From: Candidatus Zixiibacteriota bacterium
GTDB lineage: Bacteria; Zixibacteria; MSB-5A5; GN15; JAAZOE01
Direction: 5' to 3'
Assembly: GCA_030668485.1 (NCBI GenBank)
Contig: DAOUTW010000040.1
Location: 1 to 40,851 of the forward strand
Length of the DNA stretch: 40,851 nt
Shown in pieces: positions 25,020 to 32,210 of this stretch. Under the pieces are notes generated by a model. It saw nothing but the letters and a program-made list of their open reading frames with translations, was not told the origin of the DNA and did no database searches. The position numbers were made by a program, and so were the translations under genes. How positions within the stretch are numbered: the first letter of the stretch is position 1; every line of letters begins with the position of its first letter.

Positions 25020-26234
25020 TCAATTACCGACATGAAATTGTTCTACAAACCAGGTCCAGCCGAAGGATGCGGCAATAAACCCGATTATGCAGCAGATAAT
25101 GACCAACGCCTTGGCATAGTCCTGTGCCTTGAGCGTTCCGAGAAGCACCGGTTCGCGCCCCAGATAGGCGGAAGCAGCATAAAGCTCCTCACCGATCAGA
25201 GTATAGTCGCAGGCCACAACGAAAAACGGAATCTGAGTCACCTCATCGGTCCCCGCTATCTGAATCGAACCGGCCACAGCCCCGGTCTCGGCCATAATCA
25301 AAGACTCGGCATAAAACTTGCCCAAATAGAAATTGGTAGCCGGACGGTCACGAAGCATGATACCGTTGACGCCGCCGACATAAGCAAACTGCTGATTGGT
25401 GACGAAAAAGACGCTGTCCTGATTATAAGCATCGGGACGGCCGGCACTATAGTATGACGCCTTTACCGTTTCCTGGGCAATGGTCATGACGATCGGATCA
25501 TAACAAGGTACGATCAAGGATGTCTGGTATTCGGCCACCTTCTGGGCCACCCGGCTCAGGATGGTGAAGGAGGCAATCGTGGCAATATCGGCAGCAGTCC
25601 CCAATCCCAGGACATACAAAATCGGTTTACCCATCTCGGTAGCGCGACCGATAGCCTCATCGACGGCATCAATACCGGCCAGCGGTCGGATATACAATTC
25701 GGCGCCCTTTTTGGCCTTGAAAATGAAGTAAATCGTAAAGACCGTAAAAAGTACCACCGCCACCGCCACCGGGTTTTTGCCGGCGTTGTACCATTGTCCG
25801 ATGCCCCGTACCGGCCCCACAACCTCTGACTCGGCCTCGGCATCGGCAGTGACCGCCACTACCTTATAATAAAAATCATGCTCCCTGGGGAAGTAGTTGG
25901 GGTCATCCGGCTCTTTGACACCTTTATCTTCGGCCTCCGTCTTCCCCATTTCCAACTTCTTGCGCTCGACAAACGGACCCTCAGGCGAATCCGCCCTCAT
26001 CAGCCGGTACTCGATAATATTATTTCGCCCGGCGCCATCGTCAACCGACAAATCCCATGTCAAATCTATGGCATGGCCATTATCATAGGGCTTGTCGAAA
26101 GCCTTAAGGTTCAGCGGAGGCCCGGGAGGAATAACCTCCTGCACGGTCGAATCGATGGCCGCTTCCTCCTGCCCCCAGCCAACGGAGGCCAAAAGAAGCA
26201 GCATCGCCATCAACGCTATTATTTTTATCTTCAT
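25020..26234 (-). CDS. Cassette 3, A protein: fibronectin-III membrane protein with large conserved cytoplasmic domain
   Basis: 404 residues. Signal peptide (IIALMAMLLLLASVGWGQ), a fibronectin-III-like domain (about 35-150) with LNLKAFDKPYDNGHAIDLTW and EYRLMRADSPEGPF, a membrane helix (VAVAVVLFTVFTIYFIF), and a basic stop-transfer segment. A domain of about 197 residues follows with GRATEMGKPILYV, PATNFYLGKFYAESLIMAETG and VVACDYTLIGEELYAASAYL. It ends with a second helix (ALVIICCIIGFIAASFGWTW). Aligned without gaps to A2 over this domain, about 114 of 197 residues are identical by my hand count. From memory the domain resembles Pfam DUF6754; a profile search would decide. It starts 44 bases after D2, the largest gap between cassettes. 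Confidence 0.87.
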   Translation of the reverse strand: MKIKIIALMAMLLLLASVGWGQEEAAIDSTVQEVIPPGPPLNLKAFDKPYDNGHAIDLTWDLSVDDGAGRNNIIEYRLMRADSPEGPFVERKKLEMGKTEAEDKGVKEPDDPNYFPREHDFYYKVVAVTADAEAESEVVGPVRGIGQWYNAGKNPVAVAVVLFTVFTIYFIFKAKKGAELYIRPLAGIDAVDEAIGRATEMGKPILYVLGLGTAADIATIASFTILSRVAQKVAEYQTSLIVPCYDPIVMTIAQETVKASYYSAGRPDAYNQDSVFFVTNQQFAYVGGVNGIMLRDRPATNFYLGKFYAESLIMAETGAVAGSIQIAGTDEVTQIPFFVVACDYTLIGEELYAASAYLGREPVLLGTLKAQDYAKALVIICCIIGFIAASFGWTWFVEQFHVGN

Positions 26235-26278
26235 ACTCGCTCCACCATATATTGATTTATGTTTAAATATCAGATTGA

Positions 26279-27094
26279 TTATCCCGAAATAATTCCCAGC
26301 CAGTCGTCGAGCAGAAATGTCAGCCGACCGACCAGAAGTGAGATACGCCCCATGACAGTATAACCGAATGAGGCGCCGAAAGTGACCATCAAAACCCAGA
26401 TACCGAACCGTGAGGCCGCTCCAAAAGCTCCCTTATGCTCCTTGGAAAAGAAGAAATAAATAATTCCACAGAGCACGCCGAGGACAACCAGGAAATTGCT
26501 GACAATCGATACAAACTGCCCCGACGCCGAGAGAGAAAAGTTGGTAAAAAAGTCACCAAACCCTTGCCAATTGACCAGAATCGGAAGCATGGTCGACGAA
26601 ATCTGTTCAATAAAATCGGAACGCAGGAACCGAGGCAGATTCAACCCGGCAGTGGTACCGACGATAAAGGCCAGCGCCCAACGGGAAAGCCAGCCGCCTT
26701 TGGGCGACAATCGCATCAGGAGAAGAACGCCCAGGATCGGCGGAACCCAGAAATGGTACTGGTAGCTGATAAATTCGACCTGGAACCATTCCGACAGCGT
26801 CATCGATATCCTCGGGAACAGGTTGGCTACGAGAGTGGTCCAGAAACCGAGACTCATCCAGTATGCGGCCGAGACTCCAACATAAAGATGCTCGGCAAAC
26901 TTGTAAAACGGATTGTCCTTGTATAGAAATGACAGGATCGCCAGGGTCAGAAAGGCGGCAAAGGTCAGCCAGAACCCTTCGGCAATCGCGTCATAAGACG
27001 AACTGCCTTCCGGTGCCCCGCCGGATTTAATAATCCAACTGATAACAAAAAAGAGAGCCACAGCAGCCGTTATAATTATCGGGCCTTTACGCAT
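26279..27094 (-). CDS. Cassette 2, D protein: polytopic membrane protein of unknown function
   Basis: 271 residues. Compared with D1 it has an extra N-terminal helix (IIITAAVALFFVISWII) and a longer middle section with WFQVEFISYQYHFWVPP. Conserved blocks are FLYKDNPFYKFAEHLYVGVSAAYW, SRWALAFIVGTTAGLNLPR, IYFFFSKEHKGAFGAASRFG and VTFGASFGYTVMGRISLLV. The ATG shares one base with the C2 stop (TAATG) and is preceded by a run of six G residues. About seven membrane segments; no catalytic motif. Confidence 0.85.
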   Translation of the reverse strand: MRKGPIIITAAVALFFVISWIIKSGGAPEGSSSYDAIAEGFWLTFAAFLTLAILSFLYKDNPFYKFAEHLYVGVSAAYWMSLGFWTTLVANLFPRISMTLSEWFQVEFISYQYHFWVPPILGVLLLMRLSPKGGWLSRWALAFIVGTTAGLNLPRFLRSDFIEQISSTMLPILVNWQGFGDFFTNFSLSASGQFVSIVSNFLVVLGVLCGIIYFFFSKEHKGAFGAASRFGIWVLMVTFGASFGYTVMGRISLLVGRLTFLLDDWLGIISG

Positions 27095-28008
27095 TATTCG
27101 GCCCCCCTGCGACGGCTTCTGAAGTAAGTAATATTGCCTATGACAATAAACGCCATGATAACGATATGAGCCATCGTCTGCGGACCCATCATCCGCAATG
27201 CCGGAGCCGGTACATCTTGAAACTGCGGATAAACTTGCCTCAGTAACGACTCATACTCGGCCGCGCCCTTGACGCCGCCCAGCAAACCGATCGCCTGCTT
27301 TGGATAATAAGGATAAATCAATGGCGCCACAACCGCCGCCAAACCCGGCGCTATCGGGACATCACCCGGATCGCCAATAAACAATATCCATTCCTTCGGC
27401 CCCGGTTGCCCCCCCCCGATCGGTAAAACCAAATCCAGATCCTTGGCCGATTTAACCTCCGCAAAGAGCGGGATCGAATCAAGCGAGGTTCCGTGTTCAT
27501 CGGTGGGATACATTTTCCGGAAATCGGTGATGATAACATTCAAAACGCCCACTCCCCCGGCCTTGAACCCGAGGGTAACGTAATCCTCACCATAGACGGC
27601 GTCAGGAAATTCTTCCTTGATAACCGTCTCGACCGTTTCGTTCATCAACGCCTGGCCGGTGGCCCAGATGGTCATCAAATAAATCTTATGCCCTTTGACC
27701 AGGCAATGGCGGACAAAGGCGTTGGCCATCGGAAACACTTCCGGCTTCATCGCCGGATCGAAATCGAAGGAAATCAAAACTTTTGAACCGGGTGGTAGTG
27801 ATTCGATCTTATCAAAAACTTTTTTCACGATTACTGTCGGATATTCCTTGAACTCGACATTGAAAATCACCGAAGTCGCCACCGAGATAAAGACAAACAG
27901 GAAGATAATTCTGCGATCGATATCCTTGCCGCGCAGGGAGTAGATCATAATCGCCAGCAGGCCGCCGAAGATGAAGACCATCGAAATGATGACGCCGATA
28001 TTAGTCAT
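27094..28008 (-). CDS. Cassette 2, C protein: membrane-anchored periplasmic alpha/beta domain protein
   Basis: 304 residues. Two N-terminal helices (IGVIISMVFIFGGLLAIMIY; RRIIFLFVFISVATSVIF) precede the domain. The domain carries LPPGSKVLISFDFDPAMKPE, MAFVRHCLVKGHKIYLMTIW-like beta-alpha units, YGEDYVTLGFKAGG, FRKMYPTDEHGTSLDSIPLF, GQPGPKEWILFIGDP and QAIGLLGGVKGAAEYESLL. The C-terminal helix (MAHIVIMAFIVIGNITYF) is followed by RSRRRG. The frame opens with GTG at 28014; ATG 28008 has the better-spaced G-rich ribosome site. It overlaps the end of B2. Function unknown; topology as in C1. Confidence 0.85.
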   Translation of the reverse strand: MTNIGVIISMVFIFGGLLAIMIYSLRGKDIDRRIIFLFVFISVATSVIFNVEFKEYPTVIVKKVFDKIESLPPGSKVLISFDFDPAMKPEVFPMANAFVRHCLVKGHKIYLMTIWATGQALMNETVETVIKEEFPDAVYGEDYVTLGFKAGGVGVLNVIITDFRKMYPTDEHGTSLDSIPLFAEVKSAKDLDLVLPIGGGQPGPKEWILFIGDPGDVPIAPGLAAVVAPLIYPYYPKQAIGLLGGVKGAAEYESLLRQVYPQFQDVPAPALRMMGPQTMAHIVIMAFIVIGNITYFRSRRRGAE

Positions 28009-28678
28009 TGTCACCCCCCAGGTAGGTGCGATCCATGCCCAGGATCAATCGCAATGACATCGCCACCACGCCGAGCCCAACGCCGATCAGAATCGAGCGC
28101 TGCCCGGCCAGGTTGGGGACATTCATCACCCATACCGCCAGATTGGGAATCTGGAAAATCGAAAGCGATTCCCAAACCCATCCGGTTGCCATCATTCCCA
28201 GCGGCGTGCGTCCCAACAAAATAACAAAAGCGGCAATCAGCAGGATCGTTGCCTCACGATTCTTGGCCCGGAAAGCCCGGTAAGATGCGGAGGCGACAAA
28301 AAACGCCAAAAGAGCATACATGGTAGATGAGAGAGGCGCAATAATATGAATAAACATCGTATTCAGGTAACTGCCATCGGCCGTCACCGAGCCGCTGATT
28401 CCGGGAGGACCGCCAAGCTTGAATAAACCGCTGGCCAGCATCATGGTAAAACCGACGAGAGTAACCACCGAATAAACCCAGTCGGATTTTCTGCGGTAAA
28501 CTTTTATAAAGTGGACCCTGACCAGATTTCCTCCGCCGAGGAAAAACGCAAAAACGGCAATGATATCGAAAAAGAGTGAGAAATCCTCACCCAGCATCTT
28601 GGCCGGTGGGAAAAATACCGACAAAACCAGAACCGTTCCCACCGTAGCAGTAATCAATATCGGAATTTGTTTTTTCAT
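28001..28678 (-). CDS. Cassette 2, B protein: six-helix membrane protein of unknown function
   Basis: 225 residues, six predicted helices. Blocks shared with B1/B3 are KKQIPILITATVGTVLVLSV, NLVRVHFIKVYRRKSDWVYS, STMYALLAFFVASASYRAFR, EATILLIAAFVILLGRTPLG and the closing GQRSILIGVGLGVVAMSLR. It ends ILGMDRTYLGGDND, whose last codons overlap the start of C2. It lies 21 bases after A2. No recognised function. Confidence 0.87.
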   Translation of the reverse strand: MKKQIPILITATVGTVLVLSVFFPPAKMLGEDFSLFFDIIAVFAFFLGGGNLVRVHFIKVYRRKSDWVYSVVTLVGFTMMLASGLFKLGGPPGISGSVTADGSYLNTMFIHIIAPLSSTMYALLAFFVASASYRAFRAKNREATILLIAAFVILLGRTPLGMMATGWVWESLSIFQIPNLAVWVMNVPNLAGQRSILIGVGLGVVAMSLRLILGMDRTYLGGDND

Positions 28679-28699
28679 TTATCTGTTATCACCGTCTTA

Positions 28700-29908
28700 T
28701 CAGTTGGTTGTGAACAAATTATTCATTAAGTCCAAAATCCACTGGGTCGCCGGAACCTGCCAGGCGACCGATAACGTCATTGCCGCAGTCCCTACGAGCA
28801 GGCCGAACATGGCAATAACCTTGCCGACATCCTGACCCTTGAGAGATCCAAGTTGTTTGGGGTCCTCGGACAGGTAAGCCGAGGCGGCGAAAAGCTCCTC
28901 ACCGATGAGAGTATAGTCGCAGGCGGCGACAAAAAACGGAAGCTGTCCCGGACGGGCCGTGCCTGCAATTTGAATAGCGCCGATGCTGTTTCCGGTTTCG
29001 GCCAGGATAAGCGATTCGGCAAAAAAGGCGCCGAGGTAGAGACATGTAGCCGGCTTTTCACGCACCATAATACCGTTGACCGCCGCCACGTAACCGAACT
29101 GTTCGTCGGTCACATACTGCACCATATCTTCGTTGTAGCCATCCGGGCGCCCCGCTGAGGTGTATGACTCCTTGATGGTTTCACGGGCCGCAGTCAGCAC
29201 CAGAGAGCGCGATACCGGCATCCGTATTTTGCTGTCGTAATCGGCGACTACCCGCGCCACCTTGCCCAAAATCGTAATCGCCGCCAGGGTCTGGACATCG
29301 TCCATATCGAGAATGCCGGGGATAAACAGAATCGGCCGGCCCATTTCCGTCGCCCGTCCAACAGCCTCTTCCAGAGCCTCCAAACCACCGATTTTGCGAA
29401 TATAGAGTTTACGCCCCGATTTGGCCGAGATAATAAATCCGATCACCGATCCGCAGAACACAAACATCCAGAGAAAGGTGTTCCACATACCAAAATTGAA
29501 CAACTCCCAGGTGGCGACAGCCAGCTCCGATTCGCCCGAGAGCGACACACCATTTTCACCGATTACGCCAATTTGATATTTGTATGGTATCTCGTCTTCC
29601 ACATTATCGTCTGAGAAAAAAGTCTCCCCAGGGAGCAGGGTCCTGATTGAATCGAACGCCCCATCGGTTTCGGCACGATATACTATATATCCGAGGATAT
29701 TTTCGGGATCGTCGGGAGATTTGTCCCAGTTAACATCAATAACTTCGCCGTCATCATAGACATGATTGGCAGCGACCACATTCTGCGCGGGAGCCGGCAG
29801 CGGTAAAGACAGGGTGTCGATCCCGCCCTCGGCGACATCCTGTGCCGTAACGGAAACGGATACGGTCCATACCAAAGCCAGACATAACAGCAGAACACGA
29901 TTTAGCAT
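28700..29908 (-). CDS. Cassette 2, A protein: fibronectin-III membrane protein with large conserved cytoplasmic domain
   Basis: 402 residues: signal peptide to about residue 23 (ending VTAQD), fibronectin-III-like domain (about 38-135, VIDVNWDKSPDDPENILGY), membrane helix (about 143-161), basic segment SGRKLYIRK, conserved domain (165-363) and second helix (363-382). Within the domain, GRATEMGRPILFIPGI, DMDDVQTLA, PVSRSLV, VREKPAT, GAFFAESLILAETGNS and ACDYTLIGEELFAASAYLS are shared with A1. My hand count gives about 137 of 197 identical residues, no gaps. The ATG overlaps the D1 stop by one base with no clear ribosome site, so it depends on translation of D1. This welds cassette 1 to cassette 2. 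Confidence 0.88.
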   Translation of the reverse strand: MLNRVLLLCLALVWTVSVSVTAQDVAEGGIDTLSLPLPAPAQNVVAANHVYDDGEVIDVNWDKSPDDPENILGYIVYRAETDGAFDSIRTLLPGETFFSDDNVEDEIPYKYQIGVIGENGVSLSGESELAVATWELFNFGMWNTFLWMFVFCGSVIGFIISAKSGRKLYIRKIGGLEALEEAVGRATEMGRPILFIPGILDMDDVQTLAAITILGKVARVVADYDSKIRMPVSRSLVLTAARETIKESYTSAGRPDGYNEDMVQYVTDEQFGYVAAVNGIMVREKPATCLYLGAFFAESLILAETGNSIGAIQIAGTARPGQLPFFVAACDYTLIGEELFAASAYLSEDPKQLGSLKGQDVGKVIAMFGLLVGTAAMTLSVAWQVPATQWILDLMNNLFTTN

Positions 29909-30537
29909 TAATTAATCATTCCCAACCATTCACCGAACAGGAAGTCGAGTCGTCCCAGCATGAGCGACATACGGCTCATCACGGTGTATCCGAACGACGC
30001 TCCGAAAGTGACCATCAGAAACCATATACCCAGTTTGGCGGTCCCACCAAACACCCCTTTGTGCTCTTTGGAGAAAAAGAAATAGACCAAACCGCTGAAA
30101 GTCCCCAATGCGATCATACCGAAAGAAATATACGAGCCGACGCTGCCGAAATCGGGCGGCAGCTTGATGGTCGCTCCCACCTGAACAAAAGCGTTGGATA
30201 CAAAATAAGTCATCATATACAGTCCGGCGGTGGCGCCGACAATAAAGGCCAGCGGCCAGCGCGACAGCCATCCGATCTTGCCGATCAGACGGGTCAGCAT
30301 CATTACACCGAGAGCAAAAGCGATCCACAGGAAAAAACGGTGGGGGTTGTCCATATCGGTCACGCCGAGATAGAATTTGCGATACAGATTATCCCAGTAA
30401 TAGGTGATGAACCAGTAACCGGCCGAGATGCCGACAAAAATCGATTCGCATGCCTTGTACAGGACATTGTCTTTGTAGAGAAAGGAAATAATTCCAATGG
30501 TCAGAAGAGCCGCCAGCCAAATTCCGAAGGTTTCCAT
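29908..30537 (-). CDS. Cassette 1, D protein: polytopic membrane protein of unknown function
   Basis: 209 residues, the minimal D protein, about five to six helices. It shows IISFLYKDNVLYKACESIFVGISAGY, SRWPLAFIVGATAGLYMM, LVYFFFSKEHKGVFGGTAKL and VTFGASFGYTVMSRMSLML. The ATG shares a base with the C1 stop; GGAGA lies upstream inside C1. Its own stop overlaps the A2 start. There is no N-terminal extension as in D2 and no C-terminal helix as in D3. Confidence 0.87.
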   Translation of the reverse strand: METFGIWLAALLTIGIISFLYKDNVLYKACESIFVGISAGYWFITYYWDNLYRKFYLGVTDMDNPHRFFLWIAFALGVMMLTRLIGKIGWLSRWPLAFIVGATAGLYMMTYFVSNAFVQVGATIKLPPDFGSVGSYISFGMIALGTFSGLVYFFFSKEHKGVFGGTAKLGIWFLMVTFGASFGYTVMSRMSLMLGRLDFLFGEWLGMIN

Positions 30538-31523
30538 TATTTGGTCTCCTTTCTCGACCGCAGGAATGCGACATTACCGATGATGATGAACAAAATCACG
30601 ACCACATGAGCAAACGTCTGCGAAAGCAGAAACGTTGTCGCCTTACCCGGTAAGTTGGTCAGCTTTTCAAATTCGGCCGCCCCGGACATCCCCCCCATCA
30701 ATCCCAGCAACTGCCCGGCGTTGAGATAGGGATAAACCATCGGAGCCTGAACAGCGGTATTTCCGGCGCTCATCGGAAGATTATACCGATCAACAGCTAC
30801 CTGAATCCATTCGACTGTGCCCGGCTTGCCTGCCGAGAAATTGATCGACCAATCTATATTGGAGAAATTACTGACATTTTTAAGTAACGGGATCGAATCA
30901 TACGGAGTGTAATTCAGGTCAGACGGGAACATCGATTTGAAACTTTCGCCCATGCGAAGAACGACAAACTCGTTCCCCGACTGGAAGCCGAGGTTGACAT
31001 AATCGACCCCGTATTTAACCTGGTCTCTCAGCGCCGGATTTTCCTCAAAAGCCGCCTCAACCGCCTGATTGGCCTGCTGAGGACCCTGAGGCCATAAGCC
31101 CATCATGATGATTTTGATATCATGTTCAAAAGCATATTTCACAAATGCTTCGGCCATCGGCTGAAGTTCTGGCGCCGAGGGAGGATCATAATCGAATGAA
31201 GCCAGCACTTTCGATCCGGGCGGTAGAGACGCCAGCTTGTCATATACCTGCTGGACTTCCGGCGATATTTTCAAGGGAAGCTTAAACTGCATGAAAAACG
31301 GCACCACCAGGGAAATACCGACCAGCAAAAACACGATTCGTCGCTCGACCGGTTTGCCTTTGATCGTCAGGTAGAATATGAAAGCGAAGACAAGGCCGAG
31401 CAGGATGGTCACTATCCATGAGATTGTCGGTGAAAACTGAATCGGCTTCGGTAGCACGAATTTACACAGCAGCAGAACCACGATAATAATTGCAGTGACT
31501 ATAAATTCCTTGGTTTTCATCAC
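30537..31523 (-). CDS. Cassette 1, C protein: membrane-anchored periplasmic alpha/beta domain protein
   Basis: 328 residues, the longest C protein. Three N-terminal helices (FIVTAIIIVVLLLCKFVLP; WIVTILLGLVFAFIFYLTI; RIVFLLVGISLVVPFFMQF) precede the alpha/beta domain. The domain has SLPPGSKVLASFDYDPPSAPE, IKIIMMGLWPQGPQ, YGVDYVNLGFQSG, YTPYDSIPLLKNV, GKPGTVEWIQVAV and QLLGLMGGMSGAAEFEKL. The final helix (HVVVILFIIIGNVAFL) is followed by RSRKETK. The KPVERR before helix 3 and RSRK after the last helix place the domain outside the cytoplasm. It overlaps B1 by four bases. The KVLASFDYD strand resembles the start of a Rossmann-like sheet, but I see no nucleotide motif. Confidence 0.85.
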   Translation of the reverse strand: MMKTKEFIVTAIIIVVLLLCKFVLPKPIQFSPTISWIVTILLGLVFAFIFYLTIKGKPVERRIVFLLVGISLVVPFFMQFKLPLKISPEVQQVYDKLASLPPGSKVLASFDYDPPSAPELQPMAEAFVKYAFEHDIKIIMMGLWPQGPQQANQAVEAAFEENPALRDQVKYGVDYVNLGFQSGNEFVVLRMGESFKSMFPSDLNYTPYDSIPLLKNVSNFSNIDWSINFSAGKPGTVEWIQVAVDRYNLPMSAGNTAVQAPMVYPYLNAGQLLGLMGGMSGAAEFEKLTNLPGKATTFLLSQTFAHVVVILFIIIGNVAFLRSRKETK

Positions 31524-32194
31524 TCACCTCCCAGGTATGAGCGTTCCAGCCCCAGAATGATTCGCAGGGAGGTGGAGACAAGACCGAGGGCAATGCCAAT
31601 CATGATCGCTCGCTGACCGGCGGTGTTGGGGACCGACATAATCCAGTTGGCCCAATCCGACATCGTATACCCGATCGGCATCCAGGTCGTCAGCATATCG
31701 CCGACTGGCACCCGGCCAAGCATCACAAAGAAGGCCGCAATCAATAGCAGGGTCGCTTCCAGGTTACGGGCTCTGAAAGCACGGTAGGAGGCCGACGCCA
31801 CGAAAAAGGCCAGAAGGGCGAACATCGTGGCCGAAAGAGCCGAATAAACGTATTCATAAAGCCAGTTAAACCCGGTCCCGGCATCACGGTAGGAGAATTG
31901 GGGCTCGGCAAACAGTCCTTTATATCCTTCATAAAACCCGAAAAAGATCATCACCAGAAAGGATAAAATTATGAGGCTGGCGTATATAAAATCGGGTTTT
32001 TTTCTGGCGATTTTCATAGCCGAGATCTTCATCAGGTTCAACGCTCCCAGCCATATGGCAAAAGCCGCGATGATTCCAAACCAGTCGCCGAACTGACGTT
32101 CAAACAGGCTGAATGGCTCTCGGGGAATGAAATAGGCCAGGGCGAAGACTGTCCCGACGATAAACGTTATCGCTATTGGAATTTCTCGTTTCAT
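31520..32194 (-). CDS. Cassette 1, B protein: six-helix membrane protein of unknown function
   Basis: 224 residues, six predicted helices: 5-24, 37-56, 68-89, 115-138, 145-165 and 193-215 approximately. Blocks conserved in all three B proteins are KREIPIAITFIVGTVFALAY, the basic loop SAMKIARKKPDF, SATMFALLAFFVASASYRAF, RNLEATLLLIAAFFVMLGR and GQRAIMIGIALGLVSTSLRI, ending LGLERSYLGGE. It starts 16 bases after A1 and overlaps C1 by four bases. No transport signature known to me. Confidence 0.87.
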   Translation of the reverse strand: MKREIPIAITFIVGTVFALAYFIPREPFSLFERQFGDWFGIIAAFAIWLGALNLMKISAMKIARKKPDFIYASLIILSFLVMIFFGFYEGYKGLFAEPQFSYRDAGTGFNWLYEYVYSALSATMFALLAFFVASASYRAFRARNLEATLLLIAAFFVMLGRVPVGDMLTTWMPIGYTMSDWANWIMSVPNTAGQRAIMIGIALGLVSTSLRIILGLERSYLGGE

Positions 32195-32210
32195 TCACGA
32201 TTCCTTTGGT

